Source: Plantago elongata (lineage: Eukaryota; Streptophyta; Magnoliopsida; Lamiales; Plantaginaceae). Taken from it: a DNA stretch of 41,213 nt. The notes below the pieces were generated by a model, which was not told where the DNA came from, did no database searches, and saw only the letters and a program-made list of their open reading frames with translations. Shown here piece after piece: positions 21,547 through 32,003 of this stretch. The position numbers and the translations under genes are program-made. Numbering within the stretch: position 1 is the stretch's first letter; every line of letters starts with the position of its first letter. The stretch is taken from assembly GCA_036897095.1 (NCBI GenBank), contig JAYMSP010000795.1:1-41213 (forward strand), written 5' to 3'.

Positions 21547-21743
21547 CGTGGGTGACAACCTCGGTGAAAAGAGATTTAGACGAGGGTGACAACCTCGCGT
21601 AAAAAGAGATTCAGACAAGAGTGACAACTTCGCGTATAAAGAGATTCATACGAGGGTGACAGCCTCACTAGAGATTCAGACGAGGGTGACAACCTCTCAT
21701 AAAAAGAGATTTAGGCGAGGGTGGCAACCTCGCGTAAAAAGAG
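21547..21743 (+). repeat. Hairpin tandem repeats in the 5' LTR, six units of about 35 bp
   Basis: The consensus unit is GAGATTCAGACGAGGGTGAC followed by AACCTCGCGTAAAAA. Each unit carries an inverted repeat CGAGG-GTGACAA-CCTCG (six base pairs in the last unit, GCGAGG/CCTCGC). Six units are recognisable here against three in the 3' LTR (26645-26740). Confidence 0.85.
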
Positions 21744-21758
21744 TCCTTTACTAGAATT

Positions 21759-21993
21759 AGGGCAGTCGATAAGTGTAATGCTGAGCGAAGTGCTACATCG
21801 CGTATTTGCGATGGGAGCCACCACTCGAGTCTGTAGGGGCTACCTCTATAGGACTAGCCTATTTGGTTTTTAATGATCCTTGATTTGAAATAGGACAGTC
21901 GCTAAGTGTCAAACGGATCGAAGTGCTACATTGCGTATTTTACGGTGGGAGCCACCTCTCGAGTATGTAGGGGCCACCTCTAGAGGACTGACC
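21759..21993 (+). repeat. Duplicated 133-bp unit in the 5' LTR
   Basis: AGGGCAGTCGATAAGTG (21759) and AGGACAGTCGCTAAGTG (21892) open two imperfect copies sharing GAAGTGCTACAT, GTGGGAGCCACC, CTCGAGT and GTAGGGGC(C/T)ACCTCTA. The same pair occurs in the 3' LTR at 26757 and about 26890. Confidence 0.8.
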
Positions 21994-22555
21994 CTTAACG
22001 AGTGCAATAATTGAAATTTTATTATTGGAATAAAAGTCTCGGTCAGGATGTTAAATGAAAGAAATAGCGATTGTTACTATGAAAGAACCGATAACTATAT
22101 ATGAGATTGATAACACAAATGTGCATTTAAGTTTTCATTGATTCTAACAAATTTTACCCAATTCATCTCTTTAAAAACGGTTACTACATATCCGTCACTT
22201 ATGAACAAACAAATCAAACTTTTTCTTAAATAAAGAACCTACCCTGTTACCCACTGAGCTCGTTTAGCTCACCTCATTTTTCTAAATTATTTCAGACGAA
22301 CCGGGTTCTAGTGGAATTGGTCGTGTACCATCGAGTGAGGATCACTGAATGCAAGAAGAAGCTTTTGCGGATGAATCAAGAAGTCTACCTTATCGTAATT
22401 AATCGTGTACTGGGTTTATCATATCATACAACGTGATGTATGGTATGTTAAGTTATTCGAATTTTTGTATTTGATACTCAATCTTTTGTATATTATCAGC
22501 TGTAATGTTACTTATATGAATAGTTTTATCTCTGAAAAATTCAGAGTGTTACAAG

Positions 22556-22567
22556 TGGTATCAGAGC
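22556..22567 (+). other. Primer binding site, initiator-Met tRNA type
   Basis: TGGTATCAGAGC lies two bases after the terminal CA of the 5' LTR. It is the standard plant retrotransposon primer site complementary to the 3' end of tRNA-Met(i), where minus-strand DNA synthesis would begin. Confidence 0.9.
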
Positions 22568-23674
22568 TTGGTCAGCAATGACCAGGCTACACCAGGACAT
22601 GATCCTCTGTCTATGGGGTACCGATGTATATATGATAACCATGCACTGATATTATCAAATACAATTAAAAAGTTTTCTAAATAAGAACAAATTTAATAAT
22701 GATAATAATATAATAAAAATTATAGAAATGTATGTTACAACAAACAACAATAATAGCAACAACGATAATAACAATTATAATCAATGTACAAAAAAACCTC
22801 GTAGTTAAATAAAGAAATGACATACAATCACTCGTTAGGACAGAACGAAGATTAGAATGGGACCGTGAGACCTTCACACTCCATTAAAATTACAATAATG
22901 ACCGATTCCAAATAATCATGTGGTTTCTCAATTACCCTTTATATGCATGAATTGTAATATAAAATTACAAAAAAAAAAAATTACCGACCTTAGATCCACG
23001 TCGATCTCTTCTCCCAACTTCATGTCATCACTCTAAACAGCAAACCCACTTGCTAGCTAAAAATAGGATAATGGCACCGATAAACTCATTCAATTATAGG
23101 TTCATGGGTATGGCGTCTTTCTGGCAATGGACTGTTTGACATGAATTCCACTCAGGTTGACCACCAAGAGAAGACATTGTATAATTAAAATCGGGGTGAC
23201 AGGGAAATAAAATTGAAGTAATGAGATGACGAGTGGTCACAGCATATAGGGCACACATGTAAGGTGCTTATAGATAAATTATGTATCAGATCAATATGTC
23301 AACGAATGAAATATACGTACCTTAGACAAAGATCGATCCTATCTTAATTAGTTAATTTGTCTTCCAAGGAGCCGACACATGCGCAACTCCATCAAGGCCA
23401 GGGTGAAATTATCATCGAAAGCATTACGAAAAATACTCGAATTTACAAGAAGTATTCCCTTAGGGATCACCCGTCTTGTTCTCGAAGGAAAATAACGTGA
23501 ATTTTCAGTTGTAAGTAGATAAGCGAAAATTCAAATTAAAAAAAAAAAGTGACATCCAAAAATATGTAAGTTCTCCAATGAATAGATGAGTTAGTTGGCC
23601 AACTTCAAGGGGGTTAGAATGTTTTTGAAACTTGACATATAAAAAGATCCATCATCTACTATGAATCAAGGAAT
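22568..23674 (+). other. Internal region of the gypsy element, gag/protease not recognisable
   Basis: Gag and protease would be expected here, but no reading frame or zinc knuckle survives. 22680-22800 is an A/T-rich run of AATAATAACAAC-type repeats. The internal region is far shorter than in intact elements, so large deletions have occurred. Confidence 0.5.
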
Positions 23675-24490
23675 GCGATGTCTCGGAAACCGCTCTCGGA
23701 TCACATTATGATACCTATAAACCCACGATTATGTCCTTTTGGTTGAGGAATGTGCCACATAATATTACGGACCAGATATACAACGAGTCTAAATCACACC
23801 TCGACAACTAGGTAGTATGTATACATGATTATTAACACTATCCATGTTTACTCAAAACCACTAGGTAACAATCGTATGTGAAGTTAGTAAGTGCGTTGAT
23901 TGAACTAATTAGCCTTCATCGGATAAGATTATTACGTGGAAGTTATAGAAATGAATCTCGAAAGCACATGCATTTCTAGAGAAGAAAAGGCCAGATGAAG
24001 TAATATGATCTTATGCTCTTAAGTCTAACCGAGTAACATTTATTCCGGTCCAAAACTACTCCGAGATTTTGAGACTAGTATTTATCTCACGAATGGTCGA
24101 ATAAGACTCAAATGGGGTGGCATGAACAAGAAAAGTTCAAGTAAATGAAAGATGGTTGATCAGGAGACTGATATCGACCGACTCGAAACTGTACCCAGAG
24201 AAGGGATGAGAACAATACTTATGTAGGTTGGTAAGAGGATCGCTTGGGATTTAAGGAAGCCAAACACATATGAGGAAATATTTAGTCTGTGAACATGAGA
24301 TATCAGGTAGCGAGATATGTCGCTACATGTCCCACCTGTCAACGAATGAAAGAGGAAACATCAACTATGATTATTTTTTTCACTTGAACCACTTGAATGG
24401 AAAGGAAACCATGTGAAGATGGACTTAGTTAAGAACCTTTCTAGGGCTAAAGAGGATTCAACCTAGTCTATAAGTAATCGACTAGAAAAG
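23675..24490 (+). pseudogene. Decayed gypsy pol: RT and integrase traces
   Basis: At about 23674-23790 one frame reads ECDVSETALGSHYDTYKPTI then MSFWLRNVPHNITDQIYN. This aligns residue by residue with the gypsy RT stretch around the (Y/F)EFxVMPFGLTNAP motif, though most key residues are changed. At about 24296-24350 the integrase zinc finger tail is clearer (QVARYVATCPTCQRMKEE). At about 24390-24430 LEWKGNHVKMDLV matches the usual start of the core domain, followed by NRLEKLAQFM. Stops are frequent, and RT and integrase are only about 500 bp apart, so RNase H is mostly deleted. No function is possible. Confidence 0.7.
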
Positions 24491-25008
24491 TTGGCCCAAT
24501 TCATGTAGATTAAAAGGAAAGATGATTGACATGGTGTTTTACTAGTTATTTGGTAGGAGAAGGTGTACTCGCCTTTACATTGGAACTCGAGGATCGATGA
24601 TGGACCATTAATATAAATATTTACAACTTGATGGGGCTCAGAAAATAAACTTAACTACTACAAATGAATAAAGCTTAGACATCACAAAGATGTGAAACTC
24701 AATAGTGGAATGTGGTACGTCTCATGGCATACCAATTTCTCCTAAAGATTGAACTCGCTAGCATACACGACAACTTTGACGCTTTTGATTACAAATATAA
24801 CTTCAATGACAACACATATTACACACAAACAACCACTCATAACATAATCACCTTGATTACTCTGAATAACTAACTTGGCAAGTAAATAACAAATTGAGAA
24901 ATTACAACCATCTATTATTCAATGAGTGAATTTGGGGATCACATTCTCAAATATGAGTTGGCAGTACGGTCAATGTTGTCGTTAAATGAACAAATTATCT
25001 TTTATACA

Positions 25009-25024
25009 TACATACATACATACA

Positions 25025-25070
<46 letters not shown>
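25009..25070. repeat. (TACA)n(TA)n microsatellite inside the 3' LTR
   Basis: More than ten TACA units pass into a TA run. The 5' LTR has TCTTATATATATGATTAGCA at the corresponding place, so the array grew after insertion, together with loss of about 180 bp. Confidence 0.9.
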
Positions 25071-26644
25071 ATAAACAATAAACCGAAGAGAAGGCAATCT
25101 TAGTTGAACAATAATTCTAAAACAATGCTCACATCAAACATTAAGAAACCTATACAAATCTAAATTACTTAACTTTAATCCCTAAAGACTTAATCAACTA
25201 AAGAAGAATAACCTTAAATTAGAGGAAGGTCTATGCAAATTGTATCTTCCTACACTAGAGTCTAGAAGTAGTCATCTTCTTCCTCATTCACTCTCTATCT
25301 CTCCTCACCCTCCATTAACAAACCTCAATAGCCAAAATCCTTCAAGCTTCACATCTCTACCTATCCTTCACCATTTCTCACATGCAATAACATATTCTTT
25401 ATCCTCTCAACTTGAGGAAGATAATGCCACAATTCAATTCATGATCAAAGAACAATCAAGAAGTTTAGAAGGTAATAAATATCAATCACTCTTTTTTCCT
25501 TTCAATTTTATTCTATAATTTTCATTATTTTCCACGCTAACACATTTAAATCCATTCAACACTTGTGGGTTAAAATTCAATTTGTCAATCCAAATTCGAA
25601 ATGGAGATTGAATCAATCCACAACTCTATGAAGAAAAGTAACAAGGTGGGTTAAAATGTTCTTCTAAAACTAGTTAATTTTAGTCTTGATGCATGCACAT
25701 GTTTTTGATGAAAATGGAATGGTTCTTCTCTTAAAACCATATTTAATTGGACAATATGGCCACACAATCAACTGGGTAAGACATCTAATGGATTTCATGT
25801 TGATTTTGAAGTAGAATAAGTTCAAATCTTGAGATTCTCCAATTCTTGTAAGCATTCTGCCCTGTTTTGAAATAACAAATAAATAGTTCTATTCGTTTGT
25901 TGATGTTTATAATTTTACTAGATAAGCAAAACATTATAACTCATCTCTAAGATTTAGAATGAGGTTAAAATAAGTTTTAGTAAATTAAATAAAATTTGTT
26001 AAAGATCGAATACTGTTGGTGTTTGCAGAACAAAGTGTTGTTAGTAAAATCCAAATTATGCTTCTGTAACATGATAAATTTGTCCTTAGATTCTTTGAAA
26101 TTGGAGATACATGAGATATAGACATTTTTCAACAAGAATCATGATATTTGGATTAATATAGAATACTTTATGAATATTTTCCCATCATTGCTCACTTCAT
26201 GAGCAGTCTAGGTAGAAAATTCATAAGTGACAATATATAAATGTGCGTTAGACCAAAAAGTTTTTTTTTAATAGAAAACACAGTAATATATTATATAAAA
26301 ATATAAATCATCATAACAAAGAATATGTGAGTACCGTAATGTATTTTACATTGAAGGACTAGTAAGCTAGCAGAATCGGACAATTTAAAGACGGACTCGA
26401 ATTTGAAGTTTATCGCACGGATAACCTTAAAGACCTAATTTAATGACTAATGACCTAATATAAGTAATGAAGAGTTTGGAATGGATTTGACCCTAGGGGT
26501 TCACCTTCCTTAAGTGAAATGAATGGAATTATACGAGGAGATGATTCTGATTGTCGCACCTTTAACAACGCCTTTTCAAACACATCTAAAACATCATAAA
26601 GGAAAATAAGTTATAAAAATGAAAATACAAATCATAATAATAAA

Positions 26645-26740
26645 CGGAGGTGACAACCTCGGTGAAAAGAGATTCAGGCGAGGGTGACAACTTCGCGTAA
26701 AAAGAGATTCAGACGAGGGTGACAACCTCGCGTAAAAAGA
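26645..26740 (+). repeat. Hairpin tandem repeats in the 3' LTR, three units of about 35 bp
   Basis: The unit is the one at 21547-21743 (GAGGGTGACAACCTCG core), here with three copies. LTR pairs are identical when inserted, so copies were gained or lost afterwards in one LTR. Confidence 0.85.
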
Positions 26741-27551
26741 GTCATTTAAATGAATTAGGGCAGTCGCTAAGTGCAATGCGGAGTGAAGTGCTACATCGTG
26801 TATTTGCGGTGGGAGCCATCACTCAAGTCCGTAGGGGCCACCTCTAAATGACTAGCCTATATTGTTTTTAATGACCCTTGATTTGAAATAGGATAGTCGC
26901 TAAGTACCATGCGGAGCGAAGTTCTGCATCGCGTATTTAGCAGTGGGAGCCACCTCTCGAGTCTGCAGGGACCACCTCTAGAGGACTAACCCTTAACGAG
27001 TGCAATAATTGAAAATTTATTGTTGGAATAAAACTCTCGGTCGGGATGTTAAATGAAAGAAATAGCGATTGTTACTATGAAAGAACCAATAACTATATAT
27101 GAGATTGATAACACAAATGTGCATTTGAGTTTTAGTCAATTCTAACAAATTTTACCCAATTCATCTCTTTAAAAACGGTTACTACATATCCGCCACTTAT
27201 CAACAAATAAATCAAACTTTTTCATAAATAAAGACCCCACCATGTTATTAACTGAGCTCGTTTAGCTCACCCCATTTTTCTAAATTATTTCAGAAGAACC
27301 GTGTTCTAGTGGAATTGATCGTGTACCATCGAGTGAGGATCACTGAATGCAAGAAGAAGCTTCTACAGATGAATCAAGAAGTCTACCTTATCGTAATTAA
27401 TCGTGTACTGGGTTTATCATATCATACAACGCGATGTATGGTATGTTAAGTTATTCGAATTTTTGTATTTGATACTCAATCTTTTGTATATTATTAGTTG
27501 TAATGTTATTTATATGCATAGTATTACCTCTGAAAAATTCAAAGTGTTACA

Positions 27552-28022
27552 TTCGATTTGAACATGTGACTTTGTGAGCTTATACTAATCCAATAGAAGC
27601 AACATGGTTGCAAAATGATACCTAATTACTAGGTTGGGTCCAATGATTATATTACTCTTGACTCCCTCTCTAACATTCGAACCGGAAAGTTAAACTGATT
27701 ATCTACTTACATTATAAGATGAAATATGTTCAATGCAGGGTTATGTTGTTACACGAGTTGAGGCTTGTCGAGGACTCGTCTTGTTAAGGTTCGAGCTCGA
27801 CTTGTTCGCTAAGGTATTTAAGTGGATCCCGATCCTAGACTGTGGCTCGCCTTGCTAATTCTCAATCAAATTTGAATATAACAATTGATAGTCTTCAAAT
27901 TATTTGTCGGTCTGGTTCTACGACAGACCGGAGGTATATTTGTCGGTCTGGTTCTAGGGCAGACCGGAGGTATAAAACGAGAAAAGAAATTGAGAAATTG
28001 AATATCGAGAGGAAGAAGAAGA
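27552..28022 (+). promoter_or_regulatory. LSM3 promoter and 5' UTR with doubled palindrome and TATA box
   Basis: Only about 470 bp separate the retrotransposon end from the LSM3 ATG. At 27905-27940 and 27941-27976 a 36-bp unit is repeated head to tail: TGTCGGTCTGGTTCTACGAC then AGACCGGAGGTATATT. Each unit is itself palindromic (CGGTCTG ... CAGACCG). The second copy ends in the TATA box TATAAAA (27971-27977), 46 bp upstream of the ATG, so the 5' UTR would be very short. Upstream, TCGAGGACTCG and TTCGAGCTCGA are small palindromes. Confidence 0.6.
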
Positions 28023-30243
28023 ATGGGCAGCGAAGAGGAGAGCGCAGTGAAGGAACCACTTGACCTCATTCGTCTCAGTCTCGACGAACGTATCTACGTC
28101 AAGCTACGCCATGATCGTGAGCTTCGTGGCAAGCTCCATGTTTGTCTCTTACTCTTAATCTACTACTACTAATCTTCTTTTGCTATTTCTGATTACTCCT
28201 TTTATTATTGTTGCAATTGACTGAGGTTAATAGGTGCCGGATTAGGGTTTTGAGTTGTGATTTGCTGCTGCAATTATTATAGAACTTTCTGTTTACTCGA
28301 TTTTAGGAGTTTTGTTGCGATTAGTTTTTCTTGTGTTCAGTAAAATTAGGATGTGATGGTTTTTGTTTTCCTTTTGCTGTTTGGGTGGATGCAATTGGGA
28401 AGAATGCAAATAAAGTAGCACTATCTGAATCTTAGTTGATCGGTTAAGCAATTAAGCTCATTGTATAATGTATCTTTTTCGATCTCTTTAGTTTTCGGTT
28501 TAGAGTTCACCCCAGCTTGCTTTCGAGGCCAATGGACAACATGCACCTTATTGCACTTTGCAGGATGCGATTCTATGATGCAAATGCAATTCTATAACGC
28601 TCACATGTCCAAATAGCAAAATGATAGGGTGGTTTAGTTGATAATTTAATGATAAACATCCATCTTACAGGACCCCTAGTTCCGAAACATTAGAAAGTTA
28701 CCATGTGTGATAATGCAGAGAATTAGGGGATGTTTTCTATCCTTCTAATCATACATCTTTTGAATTAAGTGGAATTATTTTGAAAGACCAGTTCTACATA
28801 AACACAAGGAACACCACATTATATGGATCATTAACCACACATTATACCATATTTTGTACCATACGAGTTTTCAAGTTAATAGAACCCTCTAGTTGTTTTG
28901 TAATACTGGTTATAATAAAAGCTCCTATTCATCTGGAGAAAACTGAAATATGGTTACTGTCAAGTTTTTCCAAAGTGATAACCCCTTTGGAATGCTTATC
29001 TGGTTCACGTGCATACCTCAAGCCTGGATCTGGTGTGATTTATTATATGGATGCATTTGTGAATATTGAAAACTACTAGTCTTTCGGTCCTCATCCCCCA
29101 ATAATGTCTCTCATGGGAAGAGTTAAGCCCTAGACTATTTTGTTTTGTTTCCTTTGTCTACCATCGTATCTCATCAATTATAGGGTTCAATGCTACTAGC
29201 CCACTCATGACTCATGACGGCAGAGTGTGCTGAATGGCATTATAGCTCTGCTGAATTGTACATAGGCAAACCTTTGCAGCGTGTGGATGGTTTTTGAGTA
29301 TACATGTTCTCGATTTGGTGGAATTTATGTCATAAGTTTGTTTGAGACTTTTGAGAACAATATTTTAATTACTTTAATTCTTTTACCATTTTAAATGGGC
29401 AACGGCAAGGTAGTTCCAATATACTATAGAAGTTTATTAGATGATATTCTGATATGAACTTGGCAGGCTTATGATCAACATTTAAATATGATTCTTGGTG
29501 ATGTTGAAGAGGTTGTTACGACAGTGGAGATTGATGATGAGACATATGAAGAGATTGTCAGGGTAAGTTACTGTATCATTGTAATGCTTCCACGGTTATA
29601 CCATTGCTTTCTGTCAAAGTTGCTTACTCCAATTTTTACAGACAAATGATTTAGTATGGAGGGAGAAGATATTGGATTATCTTACAAATAGAGGGAAACA
29701 TTATGTCACATGCATTCTATTGGAGGCAATGTTATCTTGTTTACAGTAAGATCATTTTGGGTTCACAATAGTTAAAATAAAACCCCTTCTTCCAGTCTAG
29801 ATATATATCTCTCTTCATCCTATTAACTTATGTCGGATTATAGTATAATTGGAATTAAAATGTATATCACCAGCTTCAATTTGTAGCATTAATCACATTG
29901 TTGCCACTCAAAATATTTGATCTAGGAATTGTTAATTCTACTGGAAACTTAAGTTTAGCTTCCAGAGCAGGGTTATCTTTAGGATAAGAATGCGTTAAAT
30001 GGCTTATTGATACTTGACAGATTCTTTTAGTCCAGTGAACAACGGATTGTCCATAGTCTTGAATTATGTCTTGGAGCTAGTTATTTGTTTAGTGGAGTAC
30101 TTGAATACTTTCTTTGTTAACCTCTGTGCTGTTCCTAATGTTTAGTTTTATCGTATTTGCAGACTACAAGGCGCATCATCCCCTTTCTATTTGTTAGAGG
30201 GGATGGAGTCATTCTGGTTTCACCTCCATTAAGAACTACCTGA
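28023..30243 (+). CDS. LSM3: LSM3, U6 snRNA-associated Sm-like protein, three coding exons
   Basis: LSM3 sits in the LSM2-8 ring that binds the 3' end of U6 snRNA in the nucleus (splicing) and in the LSM1-7 ring that promotes mRNA decapping and decay in the cytoplasm. Coding exons are 28023-28139, 29467-29562 and 30163-30243, joined in phase 0 across GT-AG introns of 1327 and 600 nt. The 97-aa product matches the normal length. It begins [20 protein letters not shown]. The Sm1 motif covers [20 protein letters not shown] with [14 protein letters not shown], where the Asp/Asn positions contact RNA. Sm2 is [15 protein letters not shown], including the RGDG turn. All key residues are present and no break is seen. 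I chose the first ATG because it lies at the usual N-terminus after a TATA box. Intron 1 has a 99-codon ORF (28780-29079) without meaning. Confidence 0.97.
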
Positions 30244-31560
30244 TGCTAGTGATCAAGTAACAGCTCTTGAGTCCTGAATGAACCCTTTCAGCATGTAATC
30301 CTAAACTCTTCTTAATGTTCATTTTCTTCTCCTGATTTTGAACTAGTTTGTCAGCACTGCCATACATTTGTAGCTTACCGTCACTTAATTGGTACATCTG
30401 CTCGATATTTACATCTTTCAGTCGAATCTAATGGAGGTACAATGTGCTAATATGATAAAAAAATAAAAAAAGTGCTAACATGATGAACTTTATCATTTCG
30501 TACCTTCATGTGATTAAAAGTTCCGGCAGCAACATTGCCAGCCAATTCGAACATTAGCGAGCTAAGAGTAAAGCTGGTCTGCGTGTGACTGAAAAATACT
30601 TTAGTCTACCTAAGTAGAAACATAAAACGTTGAACGGCCTTTATGTCAAATTGTCAATTATAGTATACTTTCTCCACGCCAAGCACAAGTATTTATTCTT
30701 TAAAGGTGAAAGTTAAAAAGTCTACTGTAACTAACATCAATTGTTAGGGCTTATGAGTCATGGCCAAAGATTAACTTGGAAAATGCAGTGTGAATTCTAT
30801 TAAGAAACGGAGTCATAATCTGTACAGTAGAAAGTCGGTGTAGTTGTAAAATGTGAACTCGTCTGATAACCATGAAGAATTTTCAACTTTTTTCTTTGTC
30901 AAATTGACTATTTTTTTATCCATCCATACTGTACATTATTTTATCCATACTTTGATTATTACTCCATTTACTTGGAGACGCTTTCAAAATCCCTTTTTTC
31001 CCACCCTTTTTCACTTATTTGGCTGCTTTCACAATATGTTGGTAGATCTTTTTTATTACTTGTAAAATGGGATTGTAAACTGTTGCTACTTTAGACTTTA
31101 GAGGCAATATCGTATCATGGTAATATGAATGTTCCGTTAATTTGCAGTTAGCGGAATTATCTGCCGACATATAAATGAGATCAATCTATTTGATCAAATA
31201 AGTATCTAGCATGAACCATGCAGAGCCTAAAATTAACCAGAGATCTCAATATTAATACCTAACCATCCCAATTTATCGACTACCATATGGAGCTAATCAA
31301 AACTTGTATGAAATGCAGATTTTTGCTTTCTAAAGGATTCATAGTTCTTGCCATATATACATATATTGTTCTCCCAAGTGAAAGAAAGGAAGAGTAAAAT
31401 GTGAATGCGAAGATATTTTTGGTTTAGAAAAAGTAAAGCATTCCTGACGAAAGATGAATAGAAAGGCTTATCCAATATGTGATTCACGTCAATGGAATGT
31501 GACATGAGTAACCAAAGCTAAATACAACAGTGACAAAGACTTGCTCACAATTGTATTGTA
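30244..31560. other. LSM3 3' flank and AT-rich intergenic DNA, no gene seen
   Basis: The LSM3 3' UTR should lie in the first 200-300 bp. The rest is AT-rich and stop-rich. The ORFs at 30853-31065 (+) and 31293-31505 (-) are short, with low-complexity composition and no domain. Confidence 0.45.
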
Positions 31561-32003
31561 CTGTAGTATTATATTGGTGGGCTGTCATTTTGGTGGCACA
31601 TGGGTGCTCAATTTGGGCTTTTAGAGTGCCTTCAATCTGGTCCATACCGGGCCCTCTATACAGCGACTCCTTATTTATACGATACAGCTGAGCCCATTTT
31701 CTTACTTCTCATTATTTCGTTGACCTTCACCTTCCTCACATTTCCACTTCACAAAGACTTTTTATTTACTAATTAATTTGTTTTACATTTTTATTTTATC
31801 TCCATTCTTTATTTTTTGGGTCGAATTTTCTCTTTCAGAAGATGGGTCGTGGGGTTTCAGGGTTCCTTTTTTATCGTGACCTTTCTCAAGCTTATTCCAC
31901 TATCATCATCCCTACTTCAATTATTCATTTCTACTCTCTTTTTTTCCACTTTGCAAGTACAATATATAATTATCAAGGGAACAGGGTACCAGACTACCAG
32001 TAA
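31561..32003 (+). other. Promoter-like stretch followed by a 53-codon ORF beginning MGRGVS
   Basis: TTATTTATA (31671-31679) is followed by a long pyrimidine-rich leader and ATG at 31842. That opens MGRGVSGFLFYRDLSQAYS... to a stop at 32001-32003. MGRGVS is how plant SPIRAL1 microtubule proteins start, but the next residues do not continue the family (no GGGQSS block), and no later exon is found. It may be a dead 5' gene fragment or chance. Confidence 0.2.

Larger units (their letters stand above)
19728..22553 (+). repeat. 5' LTR of the long-LTR gypsy element
   Basis: It matches 24947-27551 almost throughout. Landmarks in order are a pyrimidine-rich leader-like segment with a 71-codon ORF (20124-20339), an AT-rich middle, six hairpin tandem repeats (21547-21743), a duplicated 133-bp unit (21759-21993), the palindromic GAGCTCGTTTAGCTC with a following TCTAAATTATTTCAG (about 22256-22294), and the terminal GTGTTACA. 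About 180 bp near 19790-19970 are absent from the 3' LTR, where a (TACA)n run stands instead. Confidence 0.85.
19728..27551 (+). mobile_element. Ty3/gypsy LTR retrotransposon with long LTRs, probably chromovirus/Tekay-like, decayed
   Basis: Two direct repeats of about 2.8 kb (19728-22553) and 2.6 kb (24947-27551) flank an internal region of only 2.4 kb. Both end in GTGTTACA. The left one is followed after two bases by TGGTATCAGAGC (22556), complementary to the 3' end of initiator-Met tRNA, fixing plus orientation. RT and integrase traces appear in gypsy order (23675-23790, then 24290-24480). In about 200 aligned bases around 20110/25220 I count about seven substitutions, so the insertion is not recent. 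The 5' edge is uncertain: the shared sequence starts TCAAATATGAGTTGG, not with the TGTAAC that would mirror its end, and no target duplication is evident. Confidence 0.85.
24947..27551 (+). repeat. 3' LTR of the long-LTR gypsy element
   Basis: It is a copy of 19728-22553. Immediately upstream, GAATTTGGGGATCACATTCT resembles the end-of-pol/purine-tract region of chromoviruses. It differs from the 5' LTR by a (TACA)n(TA)n microsatellite in place of about 180 bp, by three instead of six hairpin repeats, and by scattered substitutions. It ends GTGTTACA at 27551, followed by TTCGA. Confidence 0.85.

Noticed and set aside
28780-29079. 99-codon ORF in LSM3 intron 1
   Set aside because: It lies wholly within the intron, has AT-driven codons and no domain.
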